62,349 nt of DNA from an uncultured Lachnobacterium sp. (lineage in GTDB: Bacteria; Bacillota; Clostridia; Lachnospirales; Lachnospiraceae). This document shows, in pieces, positions 26,236-34,210 of the stretch. The position numbers and the translations under genes are program-made. Position 1 is the first letter of the stretch, and each line of letters starts with the position of its first letter. The stretch spans positions 1 to 62,349 of the forward strand of contig URSS01000012.1 in the NCBI GenBank assembly GCA_900550545.1, read 5' to 3'. A model generated the notes under the pieces. It was given only the letters and a program-made list of their open reading frames with translations, was not told the origin of the DNA and made no database searches.

Positions 26236-27600
26236 ATGCAAAATAAAAATTTAATTTTGTCTGGACGATATGAAATTCTAGATACCCTTGGCCATGGGAG
26301 TGACGGAATTGTCTATCTTGCCAGACATCGATCTTTAGAGTTGAACCGTGCGCTAAAACAATTTCCCAAAAAAGACGCACCTTCACTCTTCGCTATTTCG
26401 GAAGCAAAAATTTTAAAGGCTATTCAGCATCCGGGAATTCCAACCATTTATGATTTTGAAGAAGATGAATCTTTTTTCTATCTTGTGGAAGAATATATCC
26501 AAGGTGTTTCTTTAGAAGAATTTTTGCTCCATCAACAGTCTATTTCCCAGAATTTATTTTTTAATTTTTGTAAACAGCTTTGCGATATATTTGCATATCT
26601 GCACACTTTATGCCCAAACCCAATTGTTTATCAGGATTTGAAACCAGAGCATATTATAGTATGTGGATTACAAATTAAATTAATCGATTTTAGCGTTGCT
26701 TCATTTATTACCAACTCTGGAAATGACTTCAATCATTTGGGAAATCACACGTTTTCGGCTCCTGAGCTTGCACTCAGTGAGCCCATTACAGTCGTGTCTG
26801 ATATTTACAGCATTGGGAAAATAATTCAATTTATGCTCCCCTTTGTAAATGCCCCTCTTTCCCGAAATATTCTGTATATTACCCAAAAAGCAACAAATCC
26901 GGAACCTGCGTTCCGTTATCAGACCGTTTGTGAACTGTCTGATACACTCAATAAAATAAAAGAAAGTTTGGGTAAAACGCATCTCTCGCAGAATATCGCC
27001 GTGATCGGAAGCCATTCCGGATGCGGTTGCACACATATAGCAATATCCTTAGTCTCCATGCTGAACTATCTCGGTCATCCCGCTGTATATCAGGAAGAAA
27101 ACTGGACCAATTGTCTGAGAAAAGCGCTGATTGAAATGGAACACATTCAGGAACACGACGGATGCTATTATTATCAATGCTTTCAAGGCTATCCCAAATA
27201 TGATACGGGCATCGAGATTCCCTCTCCGGAAAGTGCACTTTGTATAATGGATTACGGATGTACTTATACTCTTGAGGAGCTTATCTCTGCAGACCTCATC
27301 CTTTATGTCTGTGGAGGCGCACTTTGGCACAGGGCCGATGCAATGATTGAAGATCAGATAATAAAACATTTGGGATCACGTCTGAAATTCGTTGCTAATT
27401 TATGTGATCGCAATTCTGCTGTCTATTATGCCAGAAAATTTTCAGCTCCTGTATATCCGTATCCGTTTGATACTGGGATATTTCAGGCAAATGAGAATAA
27501 ATTGGATTTTGTCCACTGGCTATCTTTAGAGAAAGGCAGGAAATATTCATTATTACATTTAATAAGAAGAAACCGTTTTTTCCGACACCTGCTACCATAG
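26236..27600 (+). CDS. Ser/Thr kinase-like domain fused to a P-loop-like (TadZ/MinD-type) domain
   Basis: About 454 residues. The N-terminal kinase fold (about 1-250) has a glycine loop (LGHGSDGIVYL), ATP lysine (RALKQF), catalytic loop VYQDLKPEHI in place of HRDLKPEN, IDFS for DFG and a SAPEL activation-segment end; the Asp residues are kept but the Mg-binding Asn is His. From about 255 on, a MinD/ParA-like domain starts with IAVIGSHSGCGCTHIA, a P-loop without its lysine. No membrane segment. The start is uncertain: no Shine-Dalgarno is seen and 26206 is an alternative. A T-TTT-TTC heptamer in register lies near the 3' end, where the next frame is already open. Confidence 0.75.
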   Translation: MQNKNLILSGRYEILDTLGHGSDGIVYLARHRSLELNRALKQFPKKDAPSLFAISEAKILKAIQHPGIPTIYDFEEDESFFYLVEEYIQGVSLEEFLLHQQSISQNLFFNFCKQLCDIFAYLHTLCPNPIVYQDLKPEHIIVCGLQIKLIDFSVASFITNSGNDFNHLGNHTFSAPELALSEPITVVSDIYSIGKIIQFMLPFVNAPLSRNILYITQKATNPEPAFRYQTVCELSDTLNKIKESLGKTHLSQNIAVIGSHSGCGCTHIAISLVSMLNYLGHPAVYQEENWTNCLRKALIEMEHIQEHDGCYYYQCFQGYPKYDTGIEIPSPESALCIMDYGCTYTLEELISADLILYVCGGALWHRADAMIEDQIIKHLGSRLKFVANLCDRNSAVYYARKFSAPVYPYPFDTGIFQANENKLDFVHWLSLEKGRKYSLLHLIRRNRFFRHLLP

Positions 27601-28169
27601 GAATCTGTGGTGTCAGTGCAAATGCCGGAGTCACGCACTTATGTATTGCGTTGTCTAATTTTTTACATAGCAGATACCTTGTTTCCACCGCCTATATGGA
27701 AATGAATGCCAGTCACGAAATTGCTCTTCTCAATAAAAGGGGAGAAACCATAAGCGACTCAAAGCTCTATTTCCGGAAAAAAGGTGTCGACTATTACCCA
27801 GACGTTACCATTCGTAAGATGACAGAACTTCTTCACAGAGACTACGAATATTCCATTTTGGATTTCGGAGTCCTGACGCCACATACCCGGCTGGAATTTC
27901 TGCATTGTGACAAACGGATTGTCTTGTGCAATGTCAGCCCATGGAAAGCCACACAATTTGATAAATTTGTTCACGAACTTATAAAATATAAAATACCTTT
28001 GGAGGAGGTTATATTTGTAAATGCATATGGGGATATATTAAAGAAAAATCAGGAACAAATTTACAAAAAATACGGTATCCGGGTTGATCCTGCCCCTCTT
28101 CTCTGTGATCCATTTCACATTACCTCTGGATGTTTTCACTTTTTTGAACAACTTATGAAAGGAGAATAG
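27549..28169 (+). CDS. Second P-loop-like domain, overlapping the kinase gene, non-canonical start
   Basis: About 206 residues. The frame opens at 27501 inside the kinase gene (-1 relative to it) and carries ATIGICGVSANAGVTHLCIAL, a lysine-less P-loop like that of the kinase fusion. There is no ATG, GTG or TTG before this motif; the first TTG (27651) would cut it off. Two readings fit: start at ATT 27549, eight bases after AGGCAGG, or -1 frameshifting from the kinase frame at 27576-27582. Later segments (SILDFGVLTPHTRLEFLHCDKRIVL) resemble the strand and switch regions of MinD folds. Confidence 0.65.
   Translation: MITFNKKKPFFPTPATIGICGVSANAGVTHLCIALSNFLHSRYLVSTAYMEMNASHEIALLNKRGETISDSKLYFRKKGVDYYPDVTIRKMTELLHRDYEYSILDFGVLTPHTRLEFLHCDKRIVLCNVSPWKATQFDKFVHELIKYKIPLEEVIFVNAYGDILKKNQEQIYKKYGIRVDPAPLLCDPFHITSGCFHFFEQLMKGE
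27576..27582 (+). other. Candidate -1 frameshift heptamer (T TTT TTC)
   Basis: The heptamer has the X-XXY-YYZ form in the kinase reading frame (CGT TTT TTC), and the -1 frame beyond it leads directly into the second P-loop domain. A 6-bp stem (GACACC 27584-27589 with GGTGTC 27609-27614) follows, but only one base after the heptamer, closer than in known sites. Confidence 0.35.
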
Positions 28170-28177
28170 TTATCACA

Positions 28178-28450
28178 ATGTTAAACAATAACTTTCAGCT
28201 GCTTATTGAATTTCGGCCAGAGGTATATCAGGCACTTGTTATTACACTTTCTGATGTGCCTTTACCAGATACAAAATAACAAATTACAATTGGTCCTCAA
28301 AATTATAAACAAAAATATAAACATGGAAAAGATTCAGACTGGGGTCTCAATGCAACTCAGACTCTTAACCGTTTGAATGAAAAAAGATACCGGGGACCGG
28401 CGTATTTTGTAAATGCCCTGTCCCCCTATACATTTATAATTATATGTTAA
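28178..28450 (+). pseudogene. Possible decayed small gene with one in-frame stop
   Basis: ATG 28178, after AAAGGAGAA at slightly long spacing, opens a 33-codon frame that ends at TAA 28277. The same frame then stays open for 56 more codons to TAA 28448. No family was recognised. This covers most of the 390 bases between the P-loop gene and the GH18 gene; near its end a GGGGAC/GTCCCC hairpin (28392-28425) occurs without a clear T-tract. It may equally be non-coding sequence. Confidence 0.3.
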
Positions 28451-28492
28451 GAAAGAACTGTTTTATCTTTTCTTAATTTTCCCTTATATCAT

Positions 28493-28521
28493 TTGAATCT
28501 ATATAAGCACAATGCTATAAT
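28493..28521 (+). promoter_or_regulatory. Sigma-A promoter of the GH18 gene
   Basis: TTGAAT (28493-28498), 17 bases, TATAAT (28516-28521), about 39 bases before the ATG at 28560. Confidence 0.75.
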
Positions 28522-28559
28522 CGGATTGGAAACTGATTACACATAAGGAAGGATTACAT

Positions 28560-30317
28560 ATGAAGAAAAAAACTATACCGATTTTAACTGTTTGTGCTCT
28601 TATCGTAATCATTGTAGCCATCATCGGCGGTTCTGTGCTTCTTCGCAAATATACACCAAGCAAAGAACACAAAGATTTAACCTCTTATTATAATATTACC
28701 GCAGATAATCAGGTTGCAATTGTATTGAACAATGAACTTACCTCCTCGTATGCCACTTTAATTGATGGCCATATTTACGTGGATTACAATTTCGTTCACG
28801 ACACTTTAAACTCCCGTTTTTACTGGGATCATAACGAAAATATTCTTCTTTATGCTACCTCCCGGGATTTGATCTCGGCTGAAGCAGACAGCAACAAATA
28901 TTTGATTACCAAATCATCTGTAGATTATGGCAGACCTGTTGTAAAGGCCAATTCCGATTCTGCATATATTGATTTGGATTTTGTAAAAGAATATACGGAT
29001 ATGACTTACGAGTATATTAAGGACCCAAACCGCATTGTCATTACCAACCAATGGGGAGACTACAATACAGCTTCCATCAAAAAAAATACAGCTGTTCGTG
29101 TCAAAGGCGGAATCAAAAGTCCTATTTTAAAGGATATCAAAGAAACCAGCGATGTTACTGTGATTGAACAGGGTGATAACTGGTCAAAAGTTCTGACCGA
29201 TGACGGCATCATTGGTTATGTACAGAACAAACGGATGTCTGATGTTTCTACCAAAACACGTACCAGTGATTTTACGCCGGATACTTTTGCTCATATTACC
29301 AAAGACTTTAATATCTGTATGGCATGGCATCAGGTAACCAACACTTCAGCAAATGCAAATATTGCATCTGTACTATCATCTACCAAGGGAGTCAATGTAA
29401 TTTCTCCGACCTGGTTCTATTTAAACGATAACAATGGTAATCTTGCGAACCTGGCAAGTCTTGGCTATGTAAATTACTGTCACTCACAAGGTGTGGAAGT
29501 CTGGGCGCTTGTCAGCAATCTTGAGAATAAAGATGCGGATTCTGCCGAAGTGTTAACACACACTTCGAAGCGACAGAATCTTGTAAACCAGATTGTATCA
29601 ATGGCAATCCAATACAATCTTGACGGTATCAATCTTGATTTTGAATCTCTGAACCAATCAAAAGTCGGGGATGCATATATCGAATTTGTACGTGAACTTT
29701 CCATCAAATGTGCCAACAATGGAATTGTTCTTTCCGTCGACAATTATGTTCCAACAAGTTACACCGCCTTTTACAACCGCGCGGAACAGGCAAACTTTGC
29801 GGACTATGTCGTAATCATGGGATATGATGAACATTATGCCGGTGGTGATGCCGGTTCTGTATCTTCTATCGGATGGGTAAAACAGGGTGTAGCGGATACA
29901 CTTGCAGAAGTTCCTGCAGATCAGGTAATCCTTGGTATGCCATTCTATACAAGAGTATGGCAACTGACAAAGAATACTTCTTCCAAAGATTCCACTGACA
30001 GCAAAGATAACAACGATGAAAAAGACTCTAACAGCGACAGTGACTACGATGTTACCTCCAAAATTTATGGCATGCGCGCTGCTGATACGTTGCTTACAGA
30101 TAATGGTGTAACCAAGACCTGGGACAAAGAAAGTGGTCAGAATTACGCAGAATTTACCAGTGGAAATTCCACTTTTAAAGTATGGCTGGAAGATGCCACT
30201 TCTACAGAAGAACGTCTGAAGGTCATGCAGGATAATAAACTTGCAGGCGCATCTTTCTGGAAGCTCGGTTTCGAAACCAGCGATGTCTGGAATACAATTA
30301 TTAAGTATACGAACTAG
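28560..30317 (+). CDS. Membrane-anchored GH18 glycosidase with SH3 domain (YaaH/SleL-like)
   Basis: 585 residues. An uncleaved signal-anchor (about 5-30) is followed by a domain like the copper-amine-oxidase N-terminal repeat (about 45-160), an SH3 domain (about 170-230) and a GH18 TIM barrel (about 245-585). The catalytic motif DGINLDFE, a variant of DGxDxDxE, has the acid/base Glu near 368. Such enzymes cut N-acetylglucosaminyl bonds in peptidoglycan or spore cortex. A Ser/Asp/Lys-rich insert near 475-500 interrupts the barrel. It has its own promoter and a strong terminator. Confidence 0.93.
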   Translation: MKKKTIPILTVCALIVIIVAIIGGSVLLRKYTPSKEHKDLTSYYNITADNQVAIVLNNELTSSYATLIDGHIYVDYNFVHDTLNSRFYWDHNENILLYATSRDLISAEADSNKYLITKSSVDYGRPVVKANSDSAYIDLDFVKEYTDMTYEYIKDPNRIVITNQWGDYNTASIKKNTAVRVKGGIKSPILKDIKETSDVTVIEQGDNWSKVLTDDGIIGYVQNKRMSDVSTKTRTSDFTPDTFAHITKDFNICMAWHQVTNTSANANIASVLSSTKGVNVISPTWFYLNDNNGNLANLASLGYVNYCHSQGVEVWALVSNLENKDADSAEVLTHTSKRQNLVNQIVSMAIQYNLDGINLDFESLNQSKVGDAYIEFVRELSIKCANNGIVLSVDNYVPTSYTAFYNRAEQANFADYVVIMGYDEHYAGGDAGSVSSIGWVKQGVADTLAEVPADQVILGMPFYTRVWQLTKNTSSKDSTDSKDNNDEKDSNSDSDYDVTSKIYGMRAADTLLTDNGVTKTWDKESGQNYAEFTSGNSTFKVWLEDATSTEERLKVMQDNKLAGASFWKLGFETSDVWNTIIKYTN

Positions 30318-30347
30318 CTTTCCTGCATAAATTGAATTAACTAATAC

Positions 30348-30379
30348 AAAAGCCTTTTGCAAACACGCAAAAGGCTTTT
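30348..30379 (+). terminator. Terminator of the GH18 gene
   Basis: AAAAGCCTTTTGC (30348-30360) pairs perfectly with GCAAAAGGCTTTT (30367-30379) over a six-base loop. It stands just before the amidase ribosome binding site. Confidence 0.9.
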
Positions 30380-30401
30380 TCATTCAATTATTTGGAGCGG
30401 T

Positions 30402-31109
30402 ATGCAAAAAAAATTTGAAATTCTCATGGTTGCCTGTCTTTTTATCTGTTCATTCTTTCTTGCTAGAGCCGGTGCTGCATATGTATGCGCCAAAAATCTC
30501 AATACAAAAAATCTTTGTATTGTCCTGGATGCAGGTCATGGAGGCGCTGATCCTGGCAAAGTCGGATGTAATGATATCTTAGAAAAAGATGTCAATCTGT
30601 CCATTGTCCTCAAGTTGAAAACTCTTTTTGAAAACAAAGGATTCCATGTTGTGCTTACCCGCAAAGATGACACAGTTCTTGCTGATGAAAATTCCAAAAA
30701 TGTCAAAATAGAAGACTTGCGAAACCGTGTCGCACTCATCACAGAAAACATGCCGGTCATGACAATCAGCATCCATCAGAACAGCTTTCCGGATGCATCC
30801 ATTTCCGGTCCACAGGTTTTTTATTTTGAACAGTCAAAAGAAGGTGCAGAAATCGCTTCTGTACTACAGGAGAGTTTAAATTCCTCACTCAATCCACCAA
30901 AACCCAGAGCCTGTAAAGCAAACGATGACTACTATATTCTCAAAAAAACACCCACACCTACCGTTATCGTAGAATGTGGGTTCCTAAGTAACGAAACAGA
31001 AGCGCAACAATTAACCGATGAGTCCTATCAGGAAAAACTTGCCCGCGCAATTTATTCCGGTACCTGGGATTATCTTACGAGTTCTGCAACTGCTGCATCG
31101 ACAGAATAA
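30402..31109 (+). CDS. N-acetylmuramoyl-L-alanine amidase (Amidase_3, CwlD-like)
   Basis: 235 residues with an N-terminal signal/anchor helix and a zinc amidase catalytic domain. The zinc and catalytic residues are seen in VLDAGHGGADPG, the Glu of the ILEKDVNLSI region, SIHQNSF and the final Glu in VIVECGFLSN. It cleaves the bond between muramic acid and the peptide stem. Size and single-domain layout resemble CwlD, which makes muramic lactam in spore cortex, but a vegetative role is possible. Start 30402 follows GGAGCGG. The 3' end overlaps the FliK-like gene by 35 bases, tail to tail. Confidence 0.9.
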   Translation: MQKKFEILMVACLFICSFFLARAGAAYVCAKNLNTKNLCIVLDAGHGGADPGKVGCNDILEKDVNLSIVLKLKTLFENKGFHVVLTRKDDTVLADENSKNVKIEDLRNRVALITENMPVMTISIHQNSFPDASISGPQVFYFEQSKEGAEIASVLQESLNSSLNPPKPRACKANDDYYILKKTPTPTVIVECGFLSNETEAQQLTDESYQEKLARAIYSGTWDYLTSSATAASTE

Positions 31110-34044
31110 AACTTTCCGCAATATGATACAGTCGCTTTGTCTGTACCGGATTGTCGGTATTTGTCGCAAGTTCTCCTTCTTTTTTCCTCTTTGCCTCCCG
31201 GGTGATCTGGGATGTTTCATAATGTTCCAATGAAAGATCACTTACATATGCAATTTTAATATCTGCCGTTTTTGTTCTGGCATCGGTATCTTCATGGAAT
31301 GCTTCCGTGAGCATATCCAGATGCTCGGACAAAAACTTCTGTGTCTCTTCGTCATCCACTGCAATCATGCCGGATACCCCATCATCCTTTGCCTGAAAGG
31401 AAGCCGCAACTTTGCCCAGTCGGTCACTGTCGAATAATATGTCCACCCAGCCTTTTTCTTCTTTGCCCCGGACAACTTTCAGGGATACCGCTGTAACCCC
31501 ATCTCCGGTCTGCACCGGAATCATAAAGCTTTCCTCTTTGGATTTCTTTGCACATAACTGAAATTGCATGGTTGCCTGTTTCATCGCACGCACATCCACC
31601 GTATTAACCTGCGGATCTTCGATGATCATTGTTTCCATCACATGTGCAGCCACTTCTGCAAGTGTCTCCTGCGCCTCCGCCAGTTCCTCTGGTGTTTTTA
31701 CAGCTTCTCCAAATGCATCGAGAACCTGCTGCTTTAAATCCTCGATTTTATCCACAGATTCTGTAGAAAAATTATAGTCTTTCCACAATTTCTCCATCAT
31801 CTGGTTCGGATGCCGCAACATATTGTTGACAGCAAGAATATTTGCCACACTATTACTGATATCGTACCGATCCAGATATTCATAAACCTCTTGCGATGCG
31901 CGCAGTGCCTGCTGCACTTCCTGTAACTGCTCCTGTACATAACGCTGCGCTTCCTGTTGTACTTCCGGCGTTTCCTCCATCTGTGACAGTGCTTCTGCCA
32001 ACTGTTCCGGCGTCATATTCTGCCACTTATCCTCTCCCAGAGATTGCAATTTTTCTGGACTTATGTTATCTAAAATATCCCGCACACAATTGGTCTGGAA
32101 TGCAACTTCGATTTGATCATCAATTTTTGGTCCATTATTCTTTGCCTGCACACCATCAAAGTCATCGCTGATTTCATAATCCATTCCACCCTTTTTACTG
32201 GTACGCACTGCTGTCAGAAGATTGCGCATGGTAATGCCACTTCCCTGCTGCATCAATGCCCCTAACGCAGCTCCATCCGTCTTCTCGACCTGTGCAATCA
32301 AACGATAAATTCCGATATATCCGCTTCTTTCTTCCTCCGTAATTTCATGATTCTGCTCTAACTTCCACAGATAACGGCTAAAGCGTTCCTGATCTTCATT
32401 TCCGGTTTCCTGCTTAATATCTTCTGCGACCTGATTCAACTGTTCCATTGACATATCCAGTGGATTTTCTCCGCGGCGAATCATCTCCAGGGTTACTGCA
32501 GGTGTCATATTTTTAAACGCACGCTGCATTTGCTCATCCAACGCTTTTACATTTTGTATATTCTCCTCAGAAATATCCATTCCATTGTATCCAAGAATTC
32601 TTACTGCACGCTGGTTTGCTGCACTGTTTTCCAGATCCATGTCCTTAAGCAGCGACTCTGCCGCGTTAGAAAAAGCTTTCTGTATGGAATCTCCCATATC
32701 ACGACGCGGAGCAGTCATCAACGTTTCATATCGCTCATTTACCTTTTCAAGTGCCTGCTGTATCTGGCTTCCATGATCATAAATTTCCTGAATACTTGTC
32801 TCTGCATCCATCTGGCCAATTACATACGCCGGCTGTCCCTTTAATGCATCAAAAACAGCTATCGTATCTACCGCTTTATCTACATTCTCTTCTGTAGATG
32901 GAATCCCCATACTGTCCATCAGATTACGATAATACTGTTTTTCCTGCTCCTTTAATGACTCGACCGTATCTTCCATAGACTGAATATCGGCTTCCACTCC
33001 AAGTTTCTTCATGGTAGAACCTGCTTCTGTCGTCATGATGAGACGATTCTCTTCCATGCGCCGCTGAGAAGTAATCATACTGGCATCTCCCGGCCGTTTT
33101 CCTTCCCCTATCGCTTTTGCCATATGATCTATCAACTGATTCCAGTCAATTTCACCATTTTGTATTTGCTGTGACAATTCCTGCAGATCCTGCAACGACT
33201 GTAAATTTTCTTCTGTCAAAGGGATCTGGTTTTCAAGCAGCCATCTGCTGTTTGCAAGCGTCTCCTCATTGAGTTCAAATCCTGCATTTTCAATGACTGC
33301 AGAAATCTGGTCCTGCATGTCCACAAAATCACTGTCCGAAATTATATCGATTTCCACAGTTTCCCCATTGGCTGCACCACTATACTGCGCCATATACAGA
33401 TTGCTGATGCTCGGCTCAAGCTGATTCTTTAACAGATAGCTCATCATTTTATCACTGATTCCATCCACTGACACCGCCTGCGAAAGTGCATCCATGCTGT
33501 CCTGGACATTGGCAGCTGTAGCTGGAAGATCATTGCCATCTAAGGTACGCATAATCTGTTGTGCCACTGCCGGATTTCCTGTAATATCCTGTAACTGCTC
33601 CTCGGTCAGCTGATCTCCGTATATTGATATGTCAACGCCCGCCTTTGCAAGTACAGCCTTGATTTTGTCTGTAACCGTTATGATCGTGTAGCTGTCTGTA
33701 TCGTTAACGGAAAAACCATTTTCCTCCATCGCCTTATAATCTGCGGCGGAAGTTGTGTTTGCAAGCACAGCGATCTCGTTCTTACGATCATCAGCGGTCT
33801 TTTCTTTATGCTGATCGATTTCCTGCGAAGTTGTGCGATTTGTTCCCGGTTTCTCATAGGTTGCCATATCGATTGTTCCACGGTCAGAAACACCTACTGT
33901 CTTTTCAAAACGTTCCTGCTGTATTACTGTAGATTTACTATACTCTGCAGCATTCGCCTGATATGCCGCGATTCCTTTTGCTGCCGCATCGTCACTCAGA
34001 CTGCGTGTTACATTATCCCACAAATTTTTCTGTTCAACCTGCAT
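31075..34044 (-). CDS. Very large FliK-like / DUF6240 protein
   Basis: 989 residues, soluble, acidic, almost wholly helical, with repeated short units of the form LTEENLQSLQDLQELSQQI or ISEENIQNVKALDEQMQRAF spaced through residues 120-620. The C-terminal 120 residues (MIPVQTGDGVTAVSLKVVRG; ILFDSDRLGKVAASFQAKDDGVSGMIAVDDEE) resemble the Flg_hook domain of hook-length control proteins. From memory the family is DUF6240. A flagellar hook-length role is inferred from that domain and from nearby flagellin. No signal peptide. Start 34044 follows GGTGGAGAA. Confidence 0.75.
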   Translation of the reverse strand: MQVEQKNLWDNVTRSLSDDAAAKGIAAYQANAAEYSKSTVIQQERFEKTVGVSDRGTIDMATYEKPGTNRTTSQEIDQHKEKTADDRKNEIAVLANTTSAADYKAMEENGFSVNDTDSYTIITVTDKIKAVLAKAGVDISIYGDQLTEEQLQDITGNPAVAQQIMRTLDGNDLPATAANVQDSMDALSQAVSVDGISDKMMSYLLKNQLEPSISNLYMAQYSGAANGETVEIDIISDSDFVDMQDQISAVIENAGFELNEETLANSRWLLENQIPLTEENLQSLQDLQELSQQIQNGEIDWNQLIDHMAKAIGEGKRPGDASMITSQRRMEENRLIMTTEAGSTMKKLGVEADIQSMEDTVESLKEQEKQYYRNLMDSMGIPSTEENVDKAVDTIAVFDALKGQPAYVIGQMDAETSIQEIYDHGSQIQQALEKVNERYETLMTAPRRDMGDSIQKAFSNAAESLLKDMDLENSAANQRAVRILGYNGMDISEENIQNVKALDEQMQRAFKNMTPAVTLEMIRRGENPLDMSMEQLNQVAEDIKQETGNEDQERFSRYLWKLEQNHEITEEERSGYIGIYRLIAQVEKTDGAALGALMQQGSGITMRNLLTAVRTSKKGGMDYEISDDFDGVQAKNNGPKIDDQIEVAFQTNCVRDILDNISPEKLQSLGEDKWQNMTPEQLAEALSQMEETPEVQQEAQRYVQEQLQEVQQALRASQEVYEYLDRYDISNSVANILAVNNMLRHPNQMMEKLWKDYNFSTESVDKIEDLKQQVLDAFGEAVKTPEELAEAQETLAEVAAHVMETMIIEDPQVNTVDVRAMKQATMQFQLCAKKSKEESFMIPVQTGDGVTAVSLKVVRGKEEKGWVDILFDSDRLGKVAASFQAKDDGVSGMIAVDDEETQKFLSEHLDMLTEAFHEDTDARTKTADIKIAYVSDLSLEHYETSQITREAKRKKEGELATNTDNPVQTKRLYHIAESFILSMQQLQNS

Positions 34045-34133
34045 TTCTCCACCATCCTTACGCGTCAATCCCTATCTGTGCTCTTGTCGACTGACACTCT
34101 ATGTTTTATATCGGCCAATTCTCCATAAAACTA

Positions 34134-34181
34134 AAGAAACCGCACCAATTTTATCCTTTGATAAAACCAGTACGGTTTCTT
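34134..34181 (-). terminator. Terminator of glgB
   Basis: AAGAAACCG with CGGTTTCTT outer arms and TTTTATC/GATAAAA inner arms form a long hairpin 30 bases past the glgB stop. The minus-strand tail is TTTCTTTAGTTTT, moderately T-rich. Confidence 0.65.
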
Positions 34182-34210
34182 CTTCCCTCTAATTAACTAC
34201 TCAAACGAAT

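Noticed and set aside
27584..27614. The 6-bp stem after the slippery heptamer as proof of programmed frameshifting
   Set aside because: Its spacing to the heptamer is one base and the loop is 19 bases, unlike known stimulators; it is kept only as weak supporting context.
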